A program made the position numbers and the translations under genes. The notes below the pieces were generated by a model. The model ran no database searches. It had not been told where the DNA came from and saw only the letters and a program-made list of their open reading frames with translations. Positions 17,655 to 26,081 of a stretch of 64,000 bases of DNA are shown here, in pieces. The stretch is taken from the NCBI RefSeq assembly GCF_001006045.1, contig NZ_CP011267.1:1364001-1428000 (forward strand). The letters are read 5' to 3'. Numbering within the stretch: the first letter of the stretch is position 1; every line of letters begins with the position of its first letter. Origin of the DNA: Geoglobus ahangari. GTDB lineage: Archaea > Halobacteriota > Archaeoglobi > Archaeoglobales > Archaeoglobaceae.

Positions 17655-17969
17655 ATGATGAGCCTCGAAGACGAATCCTCGCATGAGGCAGAAAAGGTAT
17701 GCTGCAGCATCTTCCAGAGGTTCAGCGTTGATGAGCTCATGAGACTCGTGAGGGAGAGTCAGGAAGATGTGTACATCCTCCTTCACAGGGAAGACAGGGA
17801 CTTCGTGGACATCTACATCGGAAAGAACAACAAGGACTTCGGAGAGTTCATCGCAATCCCCCTGCCCAAGAGGTTTGCTGTTCTCGAGCCCGACAGGAAC
17901 TATTTTGAGGTGACGCTCAGGGCCAACGTGGCTCTGGCGCTCAAGGGCGAGAAGGACTTCCACACGTAA
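17655..17969 (+). CDS. Hypothetical small cytoplasmic protein
   Basis: 104 residues from ATG 17655 (a second ATG follows at once). The charged sequence has no membrane segment: FSVDELMRLVRESQEDVYIL, then FVDIYIGKNNKDFGEFIAIPL and YFEVTLRANVALAL. A TATA-like AATAAATAC lies about 27 bases upstream, suggesting a leaderless message. Two adjacent Cys (VCCSIF) lie near the N-terminus. I recognise no family. It is convergent with a small membrane protein gene. Confidence 0.6.
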   Translation: MMSLEDESSHEAEKVCCSIFQRFSVDELMRLVRESQEDVYILLHREDRDFVDIYIGKNNKDFGEFIAIPLPKRFAVLEPDRNYFEVTLRANVALALKGEKDFHT

Positions 17970-17984
17970 AAAATTGGGGAGAAT

Positions 17985-18284
17985 TCAGTATTCGAGCTCA
18001 AACGATGACGCAAGCCCGGAGACAGCTCCGAGTATCACTGCGAAGAAGATGCTCAGGTTGAATAGCGTCCCGGTCTGCACCGCCTTGTCGTAAATGCCCG
18101 CACTGGAGAGGTACATGACAAACGCCAGCCACACAACAAGCCCGCCCACCGCACCGAAGGCCAGCTTGGTCTTTATCGATCTTCCGTAAAACGAGAGGCC
18201 GAATCCGGCCACGCATATTCCTATCCAGTGGAACGCTGATATGGCAACGCCGATAACAAAAATTGGGAGAGCGAGCTTCTTCAT
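17985..18284 (-). CDS. Small four-helix membrane protein
   Basis: 99 residues from ATG 18284; its ATGA overlaps the stop of the penicillin-acylase-family gene and GGAGGTGGGAG precedes it. Four hydrophobic stretches: LALPIFVIGVAISAF, IGICVAGFGLSFYG, LAFGAVGGLVVWLAFVMYL and LFNLSIFFAVILGAVSGLA. It is translationally coupled to the hydrolase gene and so probably acts with it at the membrane. Function unknown. Confidence 0.65.
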   Translation of the reverse strand: MKKLALPIFVIGVAISAFHWIGICVAGFGLSFYGRSIKTKLAFGAVGGLVVWLAFVMYLSSAGIYDKAVQTGTLFNLSIFFAVILGAVSGLASSFELEY

Positions 18285-20611
18285 TCTCCCACCTCCGTGA
18301 CTATGTACCTGCAGTCCCTCCACATCTCGATCTGGTCGTCGTAGTGCTTTGAGAAGTAGTTGCCCGAGTTTCCACCCGGAATGACCCCGTACATTATCGC
18401 CTTCGCGTTCTCGAATGTTGTTATCATCCTCCAGCTGCTTCCGGCCTGATCGGGCTTGTAGTTGTACCTGAAGTTGTAGACCGTGTACTTGGAGCCGTTC
18501 ATCTCGAGAACCGGGTAGTTCAGGAACAGCACCTTCGGTGAGAACGGGTGCACGACAACGAGCTTGTTGAGGTCTCCGTACTTCTCGTAGCCGTTCTTCT
18601 CTATCTTCTCAACAGCCCTGTCCATGGCCCTCGCGATTATGTCCCACTTGTTCTCCTTTCCGGGGGTTCTTATGTCGTCGAACCACCTGCTGTTCTCGTC
18701 GAGGTTCTGGAGGACCCACAGCTTCGGGTACTCGTCCTTTCCGAGCCCAGCCTTGCTGAACTCGTCGTAGAAGGTTTCGTTCATGTACTCGTCGAGGAAC
18801 AGCGAGAACACCAAGGCGGCTTTGGAGTCGTACGTCATTCTGTAGTCCCAGTTCAGGAGCTCGTCAACGTACGGCTTGGCCTTCTCTGAGAACGGAATTC
18901 TGTCCAGATTCTCCTTTATGTCTCCGACTATGAACTCTGCCGGCTTGGAGTACACGTCCTTCTGCATCTCCACGAAGTCCTCGACGGTCAGCTTCTTCCC
19001 GCTCCTGATCTTTTCCTCGAGCATCTCGTATATCCTCATCCCCCTGTAGGGGTCTGTGAAGTAGCCGCTGTCCCCGAGGTAGTACTTGAAGTCGAAGATC
19101 GGCCTCTGGTTGGCGGTGGCGACAAAGTCCGGGTTTATGAGGTGGGGTATCTTCTCGAATGGCACGAAGCCCTCCCACGTGGATGTGCCGTAGGGCTTGA
19201 ATCCCTTCCACTCCCCGTCTCCCCTGCTGCCGTTGAATATCACGTTTCCGGCAACAGGCTTTCCGTCAACGTACCTTATCGGGTACTTTCCTGCGGGGTA
19301 GTAGGCGGTGTTGCCCTGCCTGTCAATTATCACGAAGTTCTGCGCGGGCACGTAGAACCACCTGAGGGCCTCGATTGCATCGCTGACACTTTTAGCTTTA
19401 TTCAGCCCGAATATTGCCCTCAGCTCAGTGGTGGCGGAGAATCCAGTCCATGCTACCGCCACTTTAACACCATACTTGTCAATGAGCGGCCCGTGGATTG
19501 TCTTTTCCACAACAACCTCCTTCTCCTTGATCCCCTCGTCAGTTAGCATTCTGAGGGTCTTCACCTCTTTCTGAACCTCAAGCCACTTCCCCTTGTAGAG
19601 GTACCTGTCCCCATCGAACTTGTAGGTGTAGAAGTCTATGACGTCCGCCCCGACATTGGTGACTCCCCACGAGATGTACTTGTTCTGCCCGATTACGATG
19701 ACCGGTATCCCGGGGAATGTAACGCCCCACACCTCGAAGTCTCCGGCCTTCAGGTTCATTCTGTACCAGACCGGAGGCACGCGGAGGCTTAAGTGCGGGT
19801 CGTTGGCGAGCATAGGCTCACCGCTGGCCGTGTACTTGCCGGAGACGATCCAGTTGTTTGAGCCGGCATCATCATCTCTCTCAAAATTCCTCAGCCAGTC
19901 GAGAAGGCTCTTGTTTATGTTGGGTATGTTCTGGTAGATTATGGGGTAGCTGTGGTTCAGCGCTGGTGGGTAGAGCTCTTCCGCTTCTGGCAGGTTCTTC
20001 AGGATGTATGCCCTCTCAAGATCCCAGAAATCTCCGGTAAGCCCCCATGCGATGAGCTTGTTTACCAAAAATGTGTCCACTGGCGTCCAGGGGTCGGGCT
20101 TGTAGTTGAGCAGCTTGAACTCTATGGGGAGCTCTCCGTTGCTGATGTAGTCGTTCACACCGTCGCAGTACGCTTTCAGCAAGGGAGCAAATTCGGAGTT
20201 CTCGAAGTACTTCCAGGTAGCCTCTGCGGCCGAGACGAAGTCCATCTTTATGTAGAACTCGTCCGTCTCGTTGAGCGACTCTCCGAACACCTCGGAAAGC
20301 TCACCCCTCATCAGCCTCCTCTGCAGATCCATCTGGAACAGCCTGTCCTTTGCCTGCACGTAGCCTGCAGCGTAGAACAGGCTCTCCATGTTGTCGGCGG
20401 TTATGGTCGGGTTTCCGTAGTCGTCGTACTCTATTCTCGCCTTCCCGTAAGGTGTGCTCAGCTCGATGCTCTGGAAGTCGCTGTATTTCCAGAACTTCCC
20501 GAATGGGGAGAAAAGATCCAAGTACAGGGTCATCGGCGTTACGATAATCATAAGCAGGGCTATCGAGAGGAGGGCAACGAACTGCCCCCTCCTGAGCGGT
20601 GGCAGTCTCAT
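18281..20611 (-). CDS. Penicillin acylase family Ntn-hydrolase, membrane-anchored
   Basis: 776 residues. An N-terminal hydrophobic helix (FVALLSIALLMIIVTPMTLYL) acts as signal or anchor, placing the enzyme outside the membrane. The family matures by self-cleavage before a Ser that becomes the catalytic nucleophile; here the site is DDAGSNNWIVSG near residue 255. Other family segments: YGNPTITADNMESLFYAAGY, LANDPHLSLRVPPVWYRMNL, FPGIPVIVIGQNKYISWGVTN and FVATANQRP. Such enzymes cleave amide bonds of penicillin-like compounds or acyl-homoserine lactones; the archaeal substrate is unknown. It is divergent from the biotin transporter operon. Confidence 0.9.
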   Translation of the reverse strand: MRLPPLRRGQFVALLSIALLMIIVTPMTLYLDLFSPFGKFWKYSDFQSIELSTPYGKARIEYDDYGNPTITADNMESLFYAAGYVQAKDRLFQMDLQRRLMRGELSEVFGESLNETDEFYIKMDFVSAAEATWKYFENSEFAPLLKAYCDGVNDYISNGELPIEFKLLNYKPDPWTPVDTFLVNKLIAWGLTGDFWDLERAYILKNLPEAEELYPPALNHSYPIIYQNIPNINKSLLDWLRNFERDDDAGSNNWIVSGKYTASGEPMLANDPHLSLRVPPVWYRMNLKAGDFEVWGVTFPGIPVIVIGQNKYISWGVTNVGADVIDFYTYKFDGDRYLYKGKWLEVQKEVKTLRMLTDEGIKEKEVVVEKTIHGPLIDKYGVKVAVAWTGFSATTELRAIFGLNKAKSVSDAIEALRWFYVPAQNFVIIDRQGNTAYYPAGKYPIRYVDGKPVAGNVIFNGSRGDGEWKGFKPYGTSTWEGFVPFEKIPHLINPDFVATANQRPIFDFKYYLGDSGYFTDPYRGMRIYEMLEEKIRSGKKLTVEDFVEMQKDVYSKPAEFIVGDIKENLDRIPFSEKAKPYVDELLNWDYRMTYDSKAALVFSLFLDEYMNETFYDEFSKAGLGKDEYPKLWVLQNLDENSRWFDDIRTPGKENKWDIIARAMDRAVEKIEKNGYEKYGDLNKLVVVHPFSPKVLFLNYPVLEMNGSKYTVYNFRYNYKPDQAGSSWRMITTFENAKAIMYGVIPGGNSGNYFSKHYDDQIEMWRDCRYIVTEVGE

Positions 20612-20646
20612 AAACCAACTCTCCCGCCCAGTGATATATACTTTTT

Positions 20647-20668
20647 GATAAATCGTGATAGATTTATC
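20647..20668. promoter_or_regulatory. Palindrome upstream of bioY
   Basis: GATAAATC-GTGATA-GATTTATC is a perfect 8-base inverted repeat with a 6-base spacer, 37 bases before the bioY ATG and just upstream of its probable TATA element (TTTAAA at 20678). It also lies 36 bases upstream of the divergent hydrolase start. A biotin-responsive repressor site is the obvious hypothesis; no regulator gene is adjacent. Confidence 0.5.
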
Positions 20669-20704
20669 GCAACACCTTTAAACACCTTCGTTAACCGGAA
20701 TCCC

Positions 20705-21319
20705 ATGAAGGTTAACGAGAGCAGGGATCTTTACAGGCTGAGCTTGGCGGTGGTTATGGCTGCTGTGACAGCACTCTCAGCCCAGATAAGCTTCAAAATA
20801 GGCCCGGTTCCCTACACAATGCAGAACTTCGCCGTCATGCTCTCGGGCTTCCTTCTCGGCCCAGCTTATGGATTCCTGAGCCAGCTCATCTACCTCGGCA
20901 TGATCGCCATAGGCCTCCCCTTCGCTGCCGGAGGTGGAGGGATAGGCGTCTTCTTCGGGCACACCGCCGGCTTCCTGATAGCTTTCCCGCTGTCAGCATT
21001 CCTCGCAGGCCTTTTCGCAGAAAAGCTTGGAAACAGGCCTGTGGCTCTGTGGCTCTCAACGCTGATTGCCGCAGTGCCGATCTACCTGCTCGGGTTCGCA
21101 GTCTTCTACAAGTTCGCTGTTGGGAGCGCTGGCCTGTCCGCGTGGGCGCAGAAGGCGGTTGAGATGTTCGGGATTCCTGCGTGGTCTTTCACGTTCGTGA
21201 TCTTCGCTGCGACGGTGCTCATCTACATCCCGCAGGACATGCTCGTCGATCACCTGCTTGCCGTGGTTGTTTACAGGTACGTGAGGGATCTGCTCGTCCA
21301 GAGGGGGATCGAGCTCTGA
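20705..21319 (+). CDS. bioY: Biotin transporter substrate-binding component BioY
   Basis: 204 residues from ATG 20705. It is an integral membrane S-component of an energy-coupling factor transporter with about six helices. BioY hallmarks: QISFKIGPVPYTMQNFAVML, LSQLIYLGMIAIGLPFAAGG, GVFFGHTAGFLIAFPLSAF and, near the end, IPQDMLVDHLLAVVV. It is followed immediately by the ATPase and T component, so a complete biotin uptake system is encoded. TTTAAA about 25 bases before the ATG suggests a nearly leaderless message. Confidence 0.93.
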   Translation: MKVNESRDLYRLSLAVVMAAVTALSAQISFKIGPVPYTMQNFAVMLSGFLLGPAYGFLSQLIYLGMIAIGLPFAAGGGGIGVFFGHTAGFLIAFPLSAFLAGLFAEKLGNRPVALWLSTLIAAVPIYLLGFAVFYKFAVGSAGLSAWAQKAVEMFGIPAWSFTFVIFAATVLIYIPQDMLVDHLLAVVVYRYVRDLLVQRGIEL

Positions 21320-22413
21320 TAGAGTTCAGGGTGGAGAGGTACTGCTATCCCAGCGGAGTCCTCGCCATCTCCGGGGTGGAGGGGGTTATTGAGGACAGCT
21401 GCTTCATCTCCGGAGCCACAGGGAGCGGGAAGAGCACGCTGCTCAGGACGTTCAACGGAATGATCCCGGACTTCTATGGTGGAGAGTTCGCTGGCAGGGT
21501 GAGAGTTTTTGGGGAGAAGCCATCTCCCAAGATCGCGTACTTCATCATGCAGAATCCGGCCGAGCAGGTGACATGCCTGAAAGTCGAGGACGAGCTCATC
21601 TTCCCAGCGGTTCAGCTCGGCACCAGCATCAGGGACGCGAGAACAGACGCAAGGGAGCTCGCTGAGGAGATGGGCGTGGCGCACCTCCTCGACAGAATGA
21701 CGTTCGAACTTTCAACTGGCGAGCTCCAGATTGTCGAGATACTCTCGGCCATGCTCTCCGGCAGGAGGGTTGTGCTCATGGACGAGCCCTTTGCCCATTT
21801 GAGCAGGAGAAACGTGGAGAAGTTGCTTGAGATCCTCGAGGACACATTCGTCATCATCTCCGACCACCGCATCGAGTTCTCCGAGCGCTTTCCCGAGAGG
21901 CTGGACTTTGGGATGAGGGTTGATGAGCTCCCTGAGATTCGCGGTGACGTGGGTGATGTGGTCTTTCAGGGCTCAGTTGTGCTCAGGGAGGGGGAGCTGG
22001 TTGCGGTTGTTGGCGACAACGGGGCGGGGAAGACAACGCTGCTCAAGAGGGTCTCGGAGGAGATGAGGAGGCAGGGGATTGCCCACGGCATCTCCCTGCA
22101 GAATCCCAGCTACCACCTCACCTCCAGAACGGTTCTCGAGGAGGTGGGGAGTGGAGAGCTCATCAGGGACTTCGGGCTTGAGGAGCTGGAGGGCAGGCAT
22201 CCCCAGTCCCTCAGCCAGGGTCAGATGAGGAGGGTGAGTCTGGCGAGGGCATTCAGGCACGATATTCTCCTTCTGGACGAGCCAACAGCAGGACAGGACG
22301 TGAACTTCCGGAATAGGCTCGTTTACCTGCTCAGGAAGTACAGGAAGGCCGCGCTGATAGCAACACACGACGAGAGCCTTGCAGAGAAGTGTGACAGGGT
22401 GGTGGAGCTTTGA
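21316..22413 (+). CDS. ECF transporter ATPase with two fused ABC domains
   Basis: About 365 residues holding two ABC ATPase domains in one chain, replacing the usual pair of EcfA proteins. Domain 1: Walker A GATGSGKSTLLRTFNG, a degenerate signature (LSTGE) and Walker B VVLMDEP. Domain 2: Walker A GDNGAGKTTLLKRV, signature LSQGQMRRVSLARA and Walker B ILLLDEPTAGQD. The family start (MIEFR...) aligns with CTG 21316, whose CTGA overlaps the bioY stop and lies eight bases after GAGGGGG. The first standard codon is GTG 21331 and would remove the first strand. It powers biotin uptake with BioY and the T component. Confidence 0.88.
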   Translation: MIEFRVERYCYPSGVLAISGVEGVIEDSCFISGATGSGKSTLLRTFNGMIPDFYGGEFAGRVRVFGEKPSPKIAYFIMQNPAEQVTCLKVEDELIFPAVQLGTSIRDARTDARELAEEMGVAHLLDRMTFELSTGELQIVEILSAMLSGRRVVLMDEPFAHLSRRNVEKLLEILEDTFVIISDHRIEFSERFPERLDFGMRVDELPEIRGDVGDVVFQGSVVLREGELVAVVGDNGAGKTTLLKRVSEEMRRQGIAHGISLQNPSYHLTSRTVLEEVGSGELIRDFGLEELEGRHPQSLSQGQMRRVSLARAFRHDILLLDEPTAGQDVNFRNRLVYLLRKYRKAALIATHDESLAEKCDRVVEL

Positions 22414-23066
22414 TCCTCGACAGCCTTGTGAGGGGCTTCAGGGAAGGAGATCTGGAGGGCAGGTGCTCCCTCCTTTCAGCGATCCTCCTCTCCTTAGCCA
22501 TCCACACCTCCGGCTTCAGCCCCCTCTACTCCCTCTCGGCAATAGCTATCTCCACTTACTTCTCCTCAGGAAGGAACCTGAGGCTGATCGTCGCGCTGTC
22601 CCCATTCCTGCTCCTCGTCCTGATCTCGGGCGCGTTTTTCAGCTTCGAGTACTCCCTCTCCTCCGCACTGGCATTTGCCGGGGTAATCTCTGCAGGGGCT
22701 GTAGTCTACTCGTCAAGCACATCCGAGGTTGGAGGTGCGATGATCTTCCTTAGAGTTCCGGAGAGGTTTGTGGTGGTCGTTCAGATGGCTGTCGCGACGC
22801 TTCCGCTCCTTGCAAGCGACCTGAAAAACGTGTGGCTCGTCACCGAGGGTAAAGGGATCGGGAGGTACGCGAGGGTTATGAGGGCGCTCATCTCCACAGC
22901 AGTTCTGAGAGCTTTGAACATGTCCGAGGCGCTTTACTCGAAATCCTTCAGCTACCGTGCGGTGTTCACTGTCAGGAGGCCTGATGGAAAGAGTCTCGTC
23001 ATGCTCGGAATATCTCTTCTTTTATTCCTCTCCACTCTTCCTCGAGCTCTCTTCTCTCTGCTGTAA
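22410..23066 (+). CDS. ECF transporter T component (EcfT/BioN-like)
   Basis: 218 residues starting at TTG 22410, with a TTGA overlap on the ATPase stop. It is a membrane protein with hydrophobic stretches SLLSAILLSLAIHTSG, SPFLLLVLISGAFF, ALAFAGVISAGAVV and LVMLGISLLLFL. The cytoplasmic coupling region near residues 140-165 contains VTEGKGIGRYARVMRAL, corresponding to the Ala-Arg-Gly-type coupling helices of EcfT, although the exact motif is diverged. Position after BioY and the ATPase supports the role. The 3' end overlaps the convergent MBL gene by 68 bases. Confidence 0.82.
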   Translation: MILDSLVRGFREGDLEGRCSLLSAILLSLAIHTSGFSPLYSLSAIAISTYFSSGRNLRLIVALSPFLLLVLISGAFFSFEYSLSSALAFAGVISAGAVVYSSSTSEVGGAMIFLRVPERFVVVVQMAVATLPLLASDLKNVWLVTEGKGIGRYARVMRALISTAVLRALNMSEALYSKSFSYRAVFTVRRPDGKSLVMLGISLLLFLSTLPRALFSLL

Positions 23067-23955
23067 CTCTGTACCTCCCGTCGTCTCCCCTCTCCAGAAA
23101 TCCCCTGTTTGCGAGAAAGTCCACCTGAGCGATGGTTTCGGACATTATAAGGAAGAGCTGCCTGATGTCGTCGAAGAGCGTCGTGGCGATCTCGAATGCG
23201 GTCTTTTCATCCGCAATTTCGAGAACCTGAAAGCTCCTGTTCTCGAAGCTCCTGACGTATTCCTCAATCACCTTTCTGTGGTTCTCTATCACTCCTCTGT
23301 GCCCCGGGTAAACCCTGCTCACCTCAAGCCCGTATAGCTTCTTCAGCGTGTTCAGGTACTGCTCGAGAACGGGCATCCTCTCGAACTCGTTCAGCGGCTC
23401 TATCACGGGGTTGGGTGTTATGCCGTCCAGCAGTATGTCTCCCGAGAAGAGCGAACCGCTCTCCCTGTGGTAGAGGGCTATGTGGCCGTAGGAATGCCCG
23501 GGAACGTGGATGACGTCCAGCACGTCACCGTTCGCCTCAATTTTCTCGCCAACCCTCCCACAGCACGTGCATGGTTTTACGAGCCCGGCGTACTTCTTCT
23601 CCGCCCTCTCTCTCATCTTCTCCGCAAGTGCCTCGGGCATGCCCTCAAGGCCGAAGTGGGCGTAGACGAGCTCGAAGTATCTTTTCTCCGCGTCGTAGAG
23701 CTTGTGGCACGCGTTCTCATGGGCCATCACGTTCCTGAACAGGTATGCCGAGCCAAAGTGGTCTGCATGGGGGTGCGAGATCACGAGTCTGGCACCCTCG
23801 AAGTCGAGGTTTGCATCGCTCAAAGCTTTTTTCAGCATGTCAACAGATTGAGGGAGGTTTATTCCAGAATCAAACACGAGCTCGTCGTTTATTATGTAAA
23901 CGTTCGTCTCTCCAGCCGGATAGGGGTTGTAAACCTTGGCAACTCTGACCTCCAT
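22999..23955 (-). CDS. Metallo-beta-lactamase-fold hydrolase with C-terminal helical domain
   Basis: 318 residues. Metal-binding motif HPHADHFGSAY (HxHxDH), then a second His in IHVPGHSYGHIALY, Asp in LFSGDILLDG and His in VYPGHRGVI. Overall layout resembles LACTB2/glyoxalase-II-like proteins with a winged-helix-like C-terminal part (AQVDFLANRGFLERGDDGRYRV). An extra Cys group KPCTCCGRVG lies near residue 150. Substrate is unknown; thioester or nucleic acid hydrolysis are both possible in this family. It is divergent from SRP54 and convergent with the biotin transporter. Confidence 0.82.
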   Translation of the reverse strand: MEVRVAKVYNPYPAGETNVYIINDELVFDSGINLPQSVDMLKKALSDANLDFEGARLVISHPHADHFGSAYLFRNVMAHENACHKLYDAEKRYFELVYAHFGLEGMPEALAEKMRERAEKKYAGLVKPCTCCGRVGEKIEANGDVLDVIHVPGHSYGHIALYHRESGSLFSGDILLDGITPNPVIEPLNEFERMPVLEQYLNTLKKLYGLEVSRVYPGHRGVIENHRKVIEEYVRSFENRSFQVLEIADEKTAFEIATTLFDDIRQLFLIMSETIAQVDFLANRGFLERGDDGRYRVTAERRELEEEWRGIKEEIFRA

Positions 23956-23994
23956 CTAAGGAAAGTTTATAACTTGACATATTAACCTTACCTC

Positions 23995-25293
23995 ATGGCT
24001 CTTGACGCTCTCAAGGATGTTGTGCGAAAAATCGCAAGGTCATCCTCAATTGACAAGCACCTCGTTGATGAGGTTGTTAAGGATATTCAGAGGGCCCTGA
24101 TCAGGGCTGATGTTAATGTAAAGCAGGTTAAGGAGATAACCGACGCCATCAAGAAGAGGGCACTGAGCGATGAGCCCCTGAAGAGCCTGAATCCGAGGGA
24201 GCACATCATCAAGATCGTTTACGAGGAGCTTCTGAAGGGGGTTGGAGAGGGCCTTGAGATCCCCCTCGAGAAGGCCAGAATAATGCTCGTCGGTCTGCAG
24301 GGGAGCGGTAAGACGACAACAACGGCAAAGCTCGCCAAGTACTTCAAGGACAGGGGAATGAAGACCGCCGTAATAGCGGCAGACACCTGGAGGCCCGCTG
24401 CCTATGACCAGCTCAAGCAGCTTGCAGAAAGCATCGGTGTTGGCTTTTACGGCGAGAAGGGGGAGAAGGACGCGGTAAAGATCGTCAAAAAAGGGCTTGA
24501 GGAGCTCAAGGACTACGACATGATAATAATCGACACCGCAGGAAGGCACGCGCTCGAGGACGAGCTGATAAAGGAGATGGTCGAGATCGAGAAGGTCGCG
24601 AAGCCGGACTACAAGTTTCTGGTGCTTGACGCTGCAATAGGCCAGCTCGCGTCAAAGCAGGCGCAGGCGTTTCATGATGCGATAGGCATAGACGGGATAA
24701 TCATCACAAAGTTCGACGGAACCGCCAAGGGTGGAGGCGCTCTATCCGCGGCAAGGCAGATTCAGATACCCATAGCATTCATAGGCTCTGGAGAGAGGGT
24801 TGATGATCTGGATCGCTTCGATCCTGCAGGTTTCATCTCGAGGCTCCTCGGGATGGGAGACATAAAGGCGCTGCTGGAGAAGATAGAGCGGATAACTCAG
24901 GAGGAAGAGCTCGATCCGGAGAAATTCCTCAAGGGTGAGTTCACGCTGAAGGATGTCTACAAGCAGATCGAGGCCATGAACAAGATGGGGCCGATAAGGA
25001 AGATATTCGAGATGCTCCCCTTGGGCATGTCTGTGAAGGTTGACGACGATGCTCTGGAGATGACTCAGGAGAAGATGAAGAGGTTCAGGGTGATAATGGA
25101 CTCGATGACTGAAGAGGAGCTGCTAAACCCGAAGATCATAGACGGCTCGAGGATAAAGAGGATAGCAATCGGCAGCGGAACATCTCCGCAGGAGGTCAAG
25201 GAGCTGCTGAAGTACTACAACACCATGAAGAGCCTGATGAAGAGGATGAAGAAGGGCAGGCTGCCGATGAAGGGGCTGAAGATGGGGTTCTGA
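23995..25293 (+). CDS. srp54: Signal recognition particle 54 kDa protein
   Basis: 432 residues. It binds signal sequences and 7S RNA and delivers ribosomes to FtsY at the membrane. N domain residues 1-90; G domain with P-loop GLQGSGKTTTTAKLA, DTAGRH, and TKFDGTAKGGGAL; M domain from about residue 295, rich in Met (EMTQEKMKRFRVIMDSMTEEE, MKSLMKRMKK). The end is short and basic. No other SRP gene lies adjacent. Confidence 0.97.
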   Translation: MALDALKDVVRKIARSSSIDKHLVDEVVKDIQRALIRADVNVKQVKEITDAIKKRALSDEPLKSLNPREHIIKIVYEELLKGVGEGLEIPLEKARIMLVGLQGSGKTTTTAKLAKYFKDRGMKTAVIAADTWRPAAYDQLKQLAESIGVGFYGEKGEKDAVKIVKKGLEELKDYDMIIIDTAGRHALEDELIKEMVEIEKVAKPDYKFLVLDAAIGQLASKQAQAFHDAIGIDGIIITKFDGTAKGGGALSAARQIQIPIAFIGSGERVDDLDRFDPAGFISRLLGMGDIKALLEKIERITQEEELDPEKFLKGEFTLKDVYKQIEAMNKMGPIRKIFEMLPLGMSVKVDDDALEMTQEKMKRFRVIMDSMTEEELLNPKIIDGSRIKRIAIGSGTSPQEVKELLKYYNTMKSLMKRMKKGRLPMKGLKMGF

Positions 25294-25359
25294 CGTCTTG
25301 TCACCATCTTTTTTCTGGGTTGGAAATATTTAAGTATTAATTAAATGCTACTTAATTAT

Positions 25360-25659
25360 ATGGGTACAATTACGATATCTCTGAACGATGAAATTGAGAG
25401 GAAGCTGAGAGAGCATGCAAGGAATGGTGGTAAAGGAGCGCTGTCAAAAGTCATAGAGCAAGCTCTCAGACTATACTTCTCAAAAATTGAAGAACGTAAA
25501 ACAGTTTTCAGAGCTTTTAAGGGAGATGAGCAGGTTGCAGAGGCAGAAAATCTGGAAGAGCTGGCAGAAATCCTGAAAGCAAAGAAGATAGATCCGAGAG
25601 AAGTAACCATTCTGTCCTCAAAGCCGGTAAAGCCCGTGGTGAGGAGAGGATGGAGATAG
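25360..25659 (+). CDS. Ribbon-helix-helix protein, probable antitoxin or regulator
   Basis: 99 residues from ATG 25360 (GTITISLNDEIERKLREHAR, the usual RHH strand and helix). An upstream ATG at 25345 is in frame, but the TATA-like TATTTAAGTATTA about 30 bases before 25360 favours the later one. The second part (LSKVIEQALRLYF) completes the RHH; a charged C-terminal tail follows. It overlaps the aspartic protease-like gene by ten bases. RHH proteins commonly act as antitoxins or autorepressors, so a partner role is inferred. Confidence 0.7.
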   Translation: MGTITISLNDEIERKLREHARNGGKGALSKVIEQALRLYFSKIEERKTVFRAFKGDEQVAEAENLEELAEILKAKKIDPREVTILSSKPVKPVVRRGWR

Positions 25660-26036
25660 TCGATGGCACACCGCTGATAGAGATTCGCATAGAAAACCCC
25701 CTGCTTTCTACGTCATTCCCAGAAGATGGCAGCGTTCTTGCACTGATTGATACTGGCTTCGAGGGATTCGCAATCGTTCCGGAGGAGGTGTTCAGAAATG
25801 CCCGTTTCAGCGAACTCAAGCTCATCGAGCGAAATCTGTTAATGCCGGACAAGCGACTCATAAAGTCTGTTGGAGCATTTGGCAGGATAATTGTGACTTC
25901 CCTCAACACTTACAGGGATGGGTTTATCGAAACGTCGGAAAATGTTGAGGAAGTGGTTTTGGGGGCCGAATTTCTCAGAGGGTTCAGGATAACTCTCGAT
26001 TACTGTGCAGCTTCGGTTTCCATCGACCAGTGCTAA
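25650..26036 (+). CDS. Clan AA aspartic protease, AF_0612-like
   Basis: 128 residues, ATG 25650 preceded by GGTGAGGAGAGG. The motif VLALIDTGFEGFAIVPEEVF is the retropepsin-type active site (DTGF variant) of the small archaeal/bacterial family typified by A. fulgidus AF_0612. The later EEVVLGAEFLRGFRITLDY is the second conserved block. With one active-site Asp the enzyme would work as a dimer. It is encoded as the second gene of a pair with an RHH protein, an arrangement resembling toxin-antitoxin modules; protease activity and target are not demonstrated. Confidence 0.78.
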   Translation: MEIVDGTPLIEIRIENPLLSTSFPEDGSVLALIDTGFEGFAIVPEEVFRNARFSELKLIERNLLMPDKRLIKSVGAFGRIIVTSLNTYRDGFIETSENVEEVVLGAEFLRGFRITLDYCAASVSIDQC

Positions 26037-26081
26037 AAGCCAACAATAGTTTTATCTTCCATCACACCAGAACCCTTTCGA

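Noticed and set aside
19952-20704. N-terminal extension of bioY in the long plus-strand frame
   Set aside because: It lies antisense to the hydrolase gene and lacks any BioY similarity; ATG 20705 gives the normal protein.
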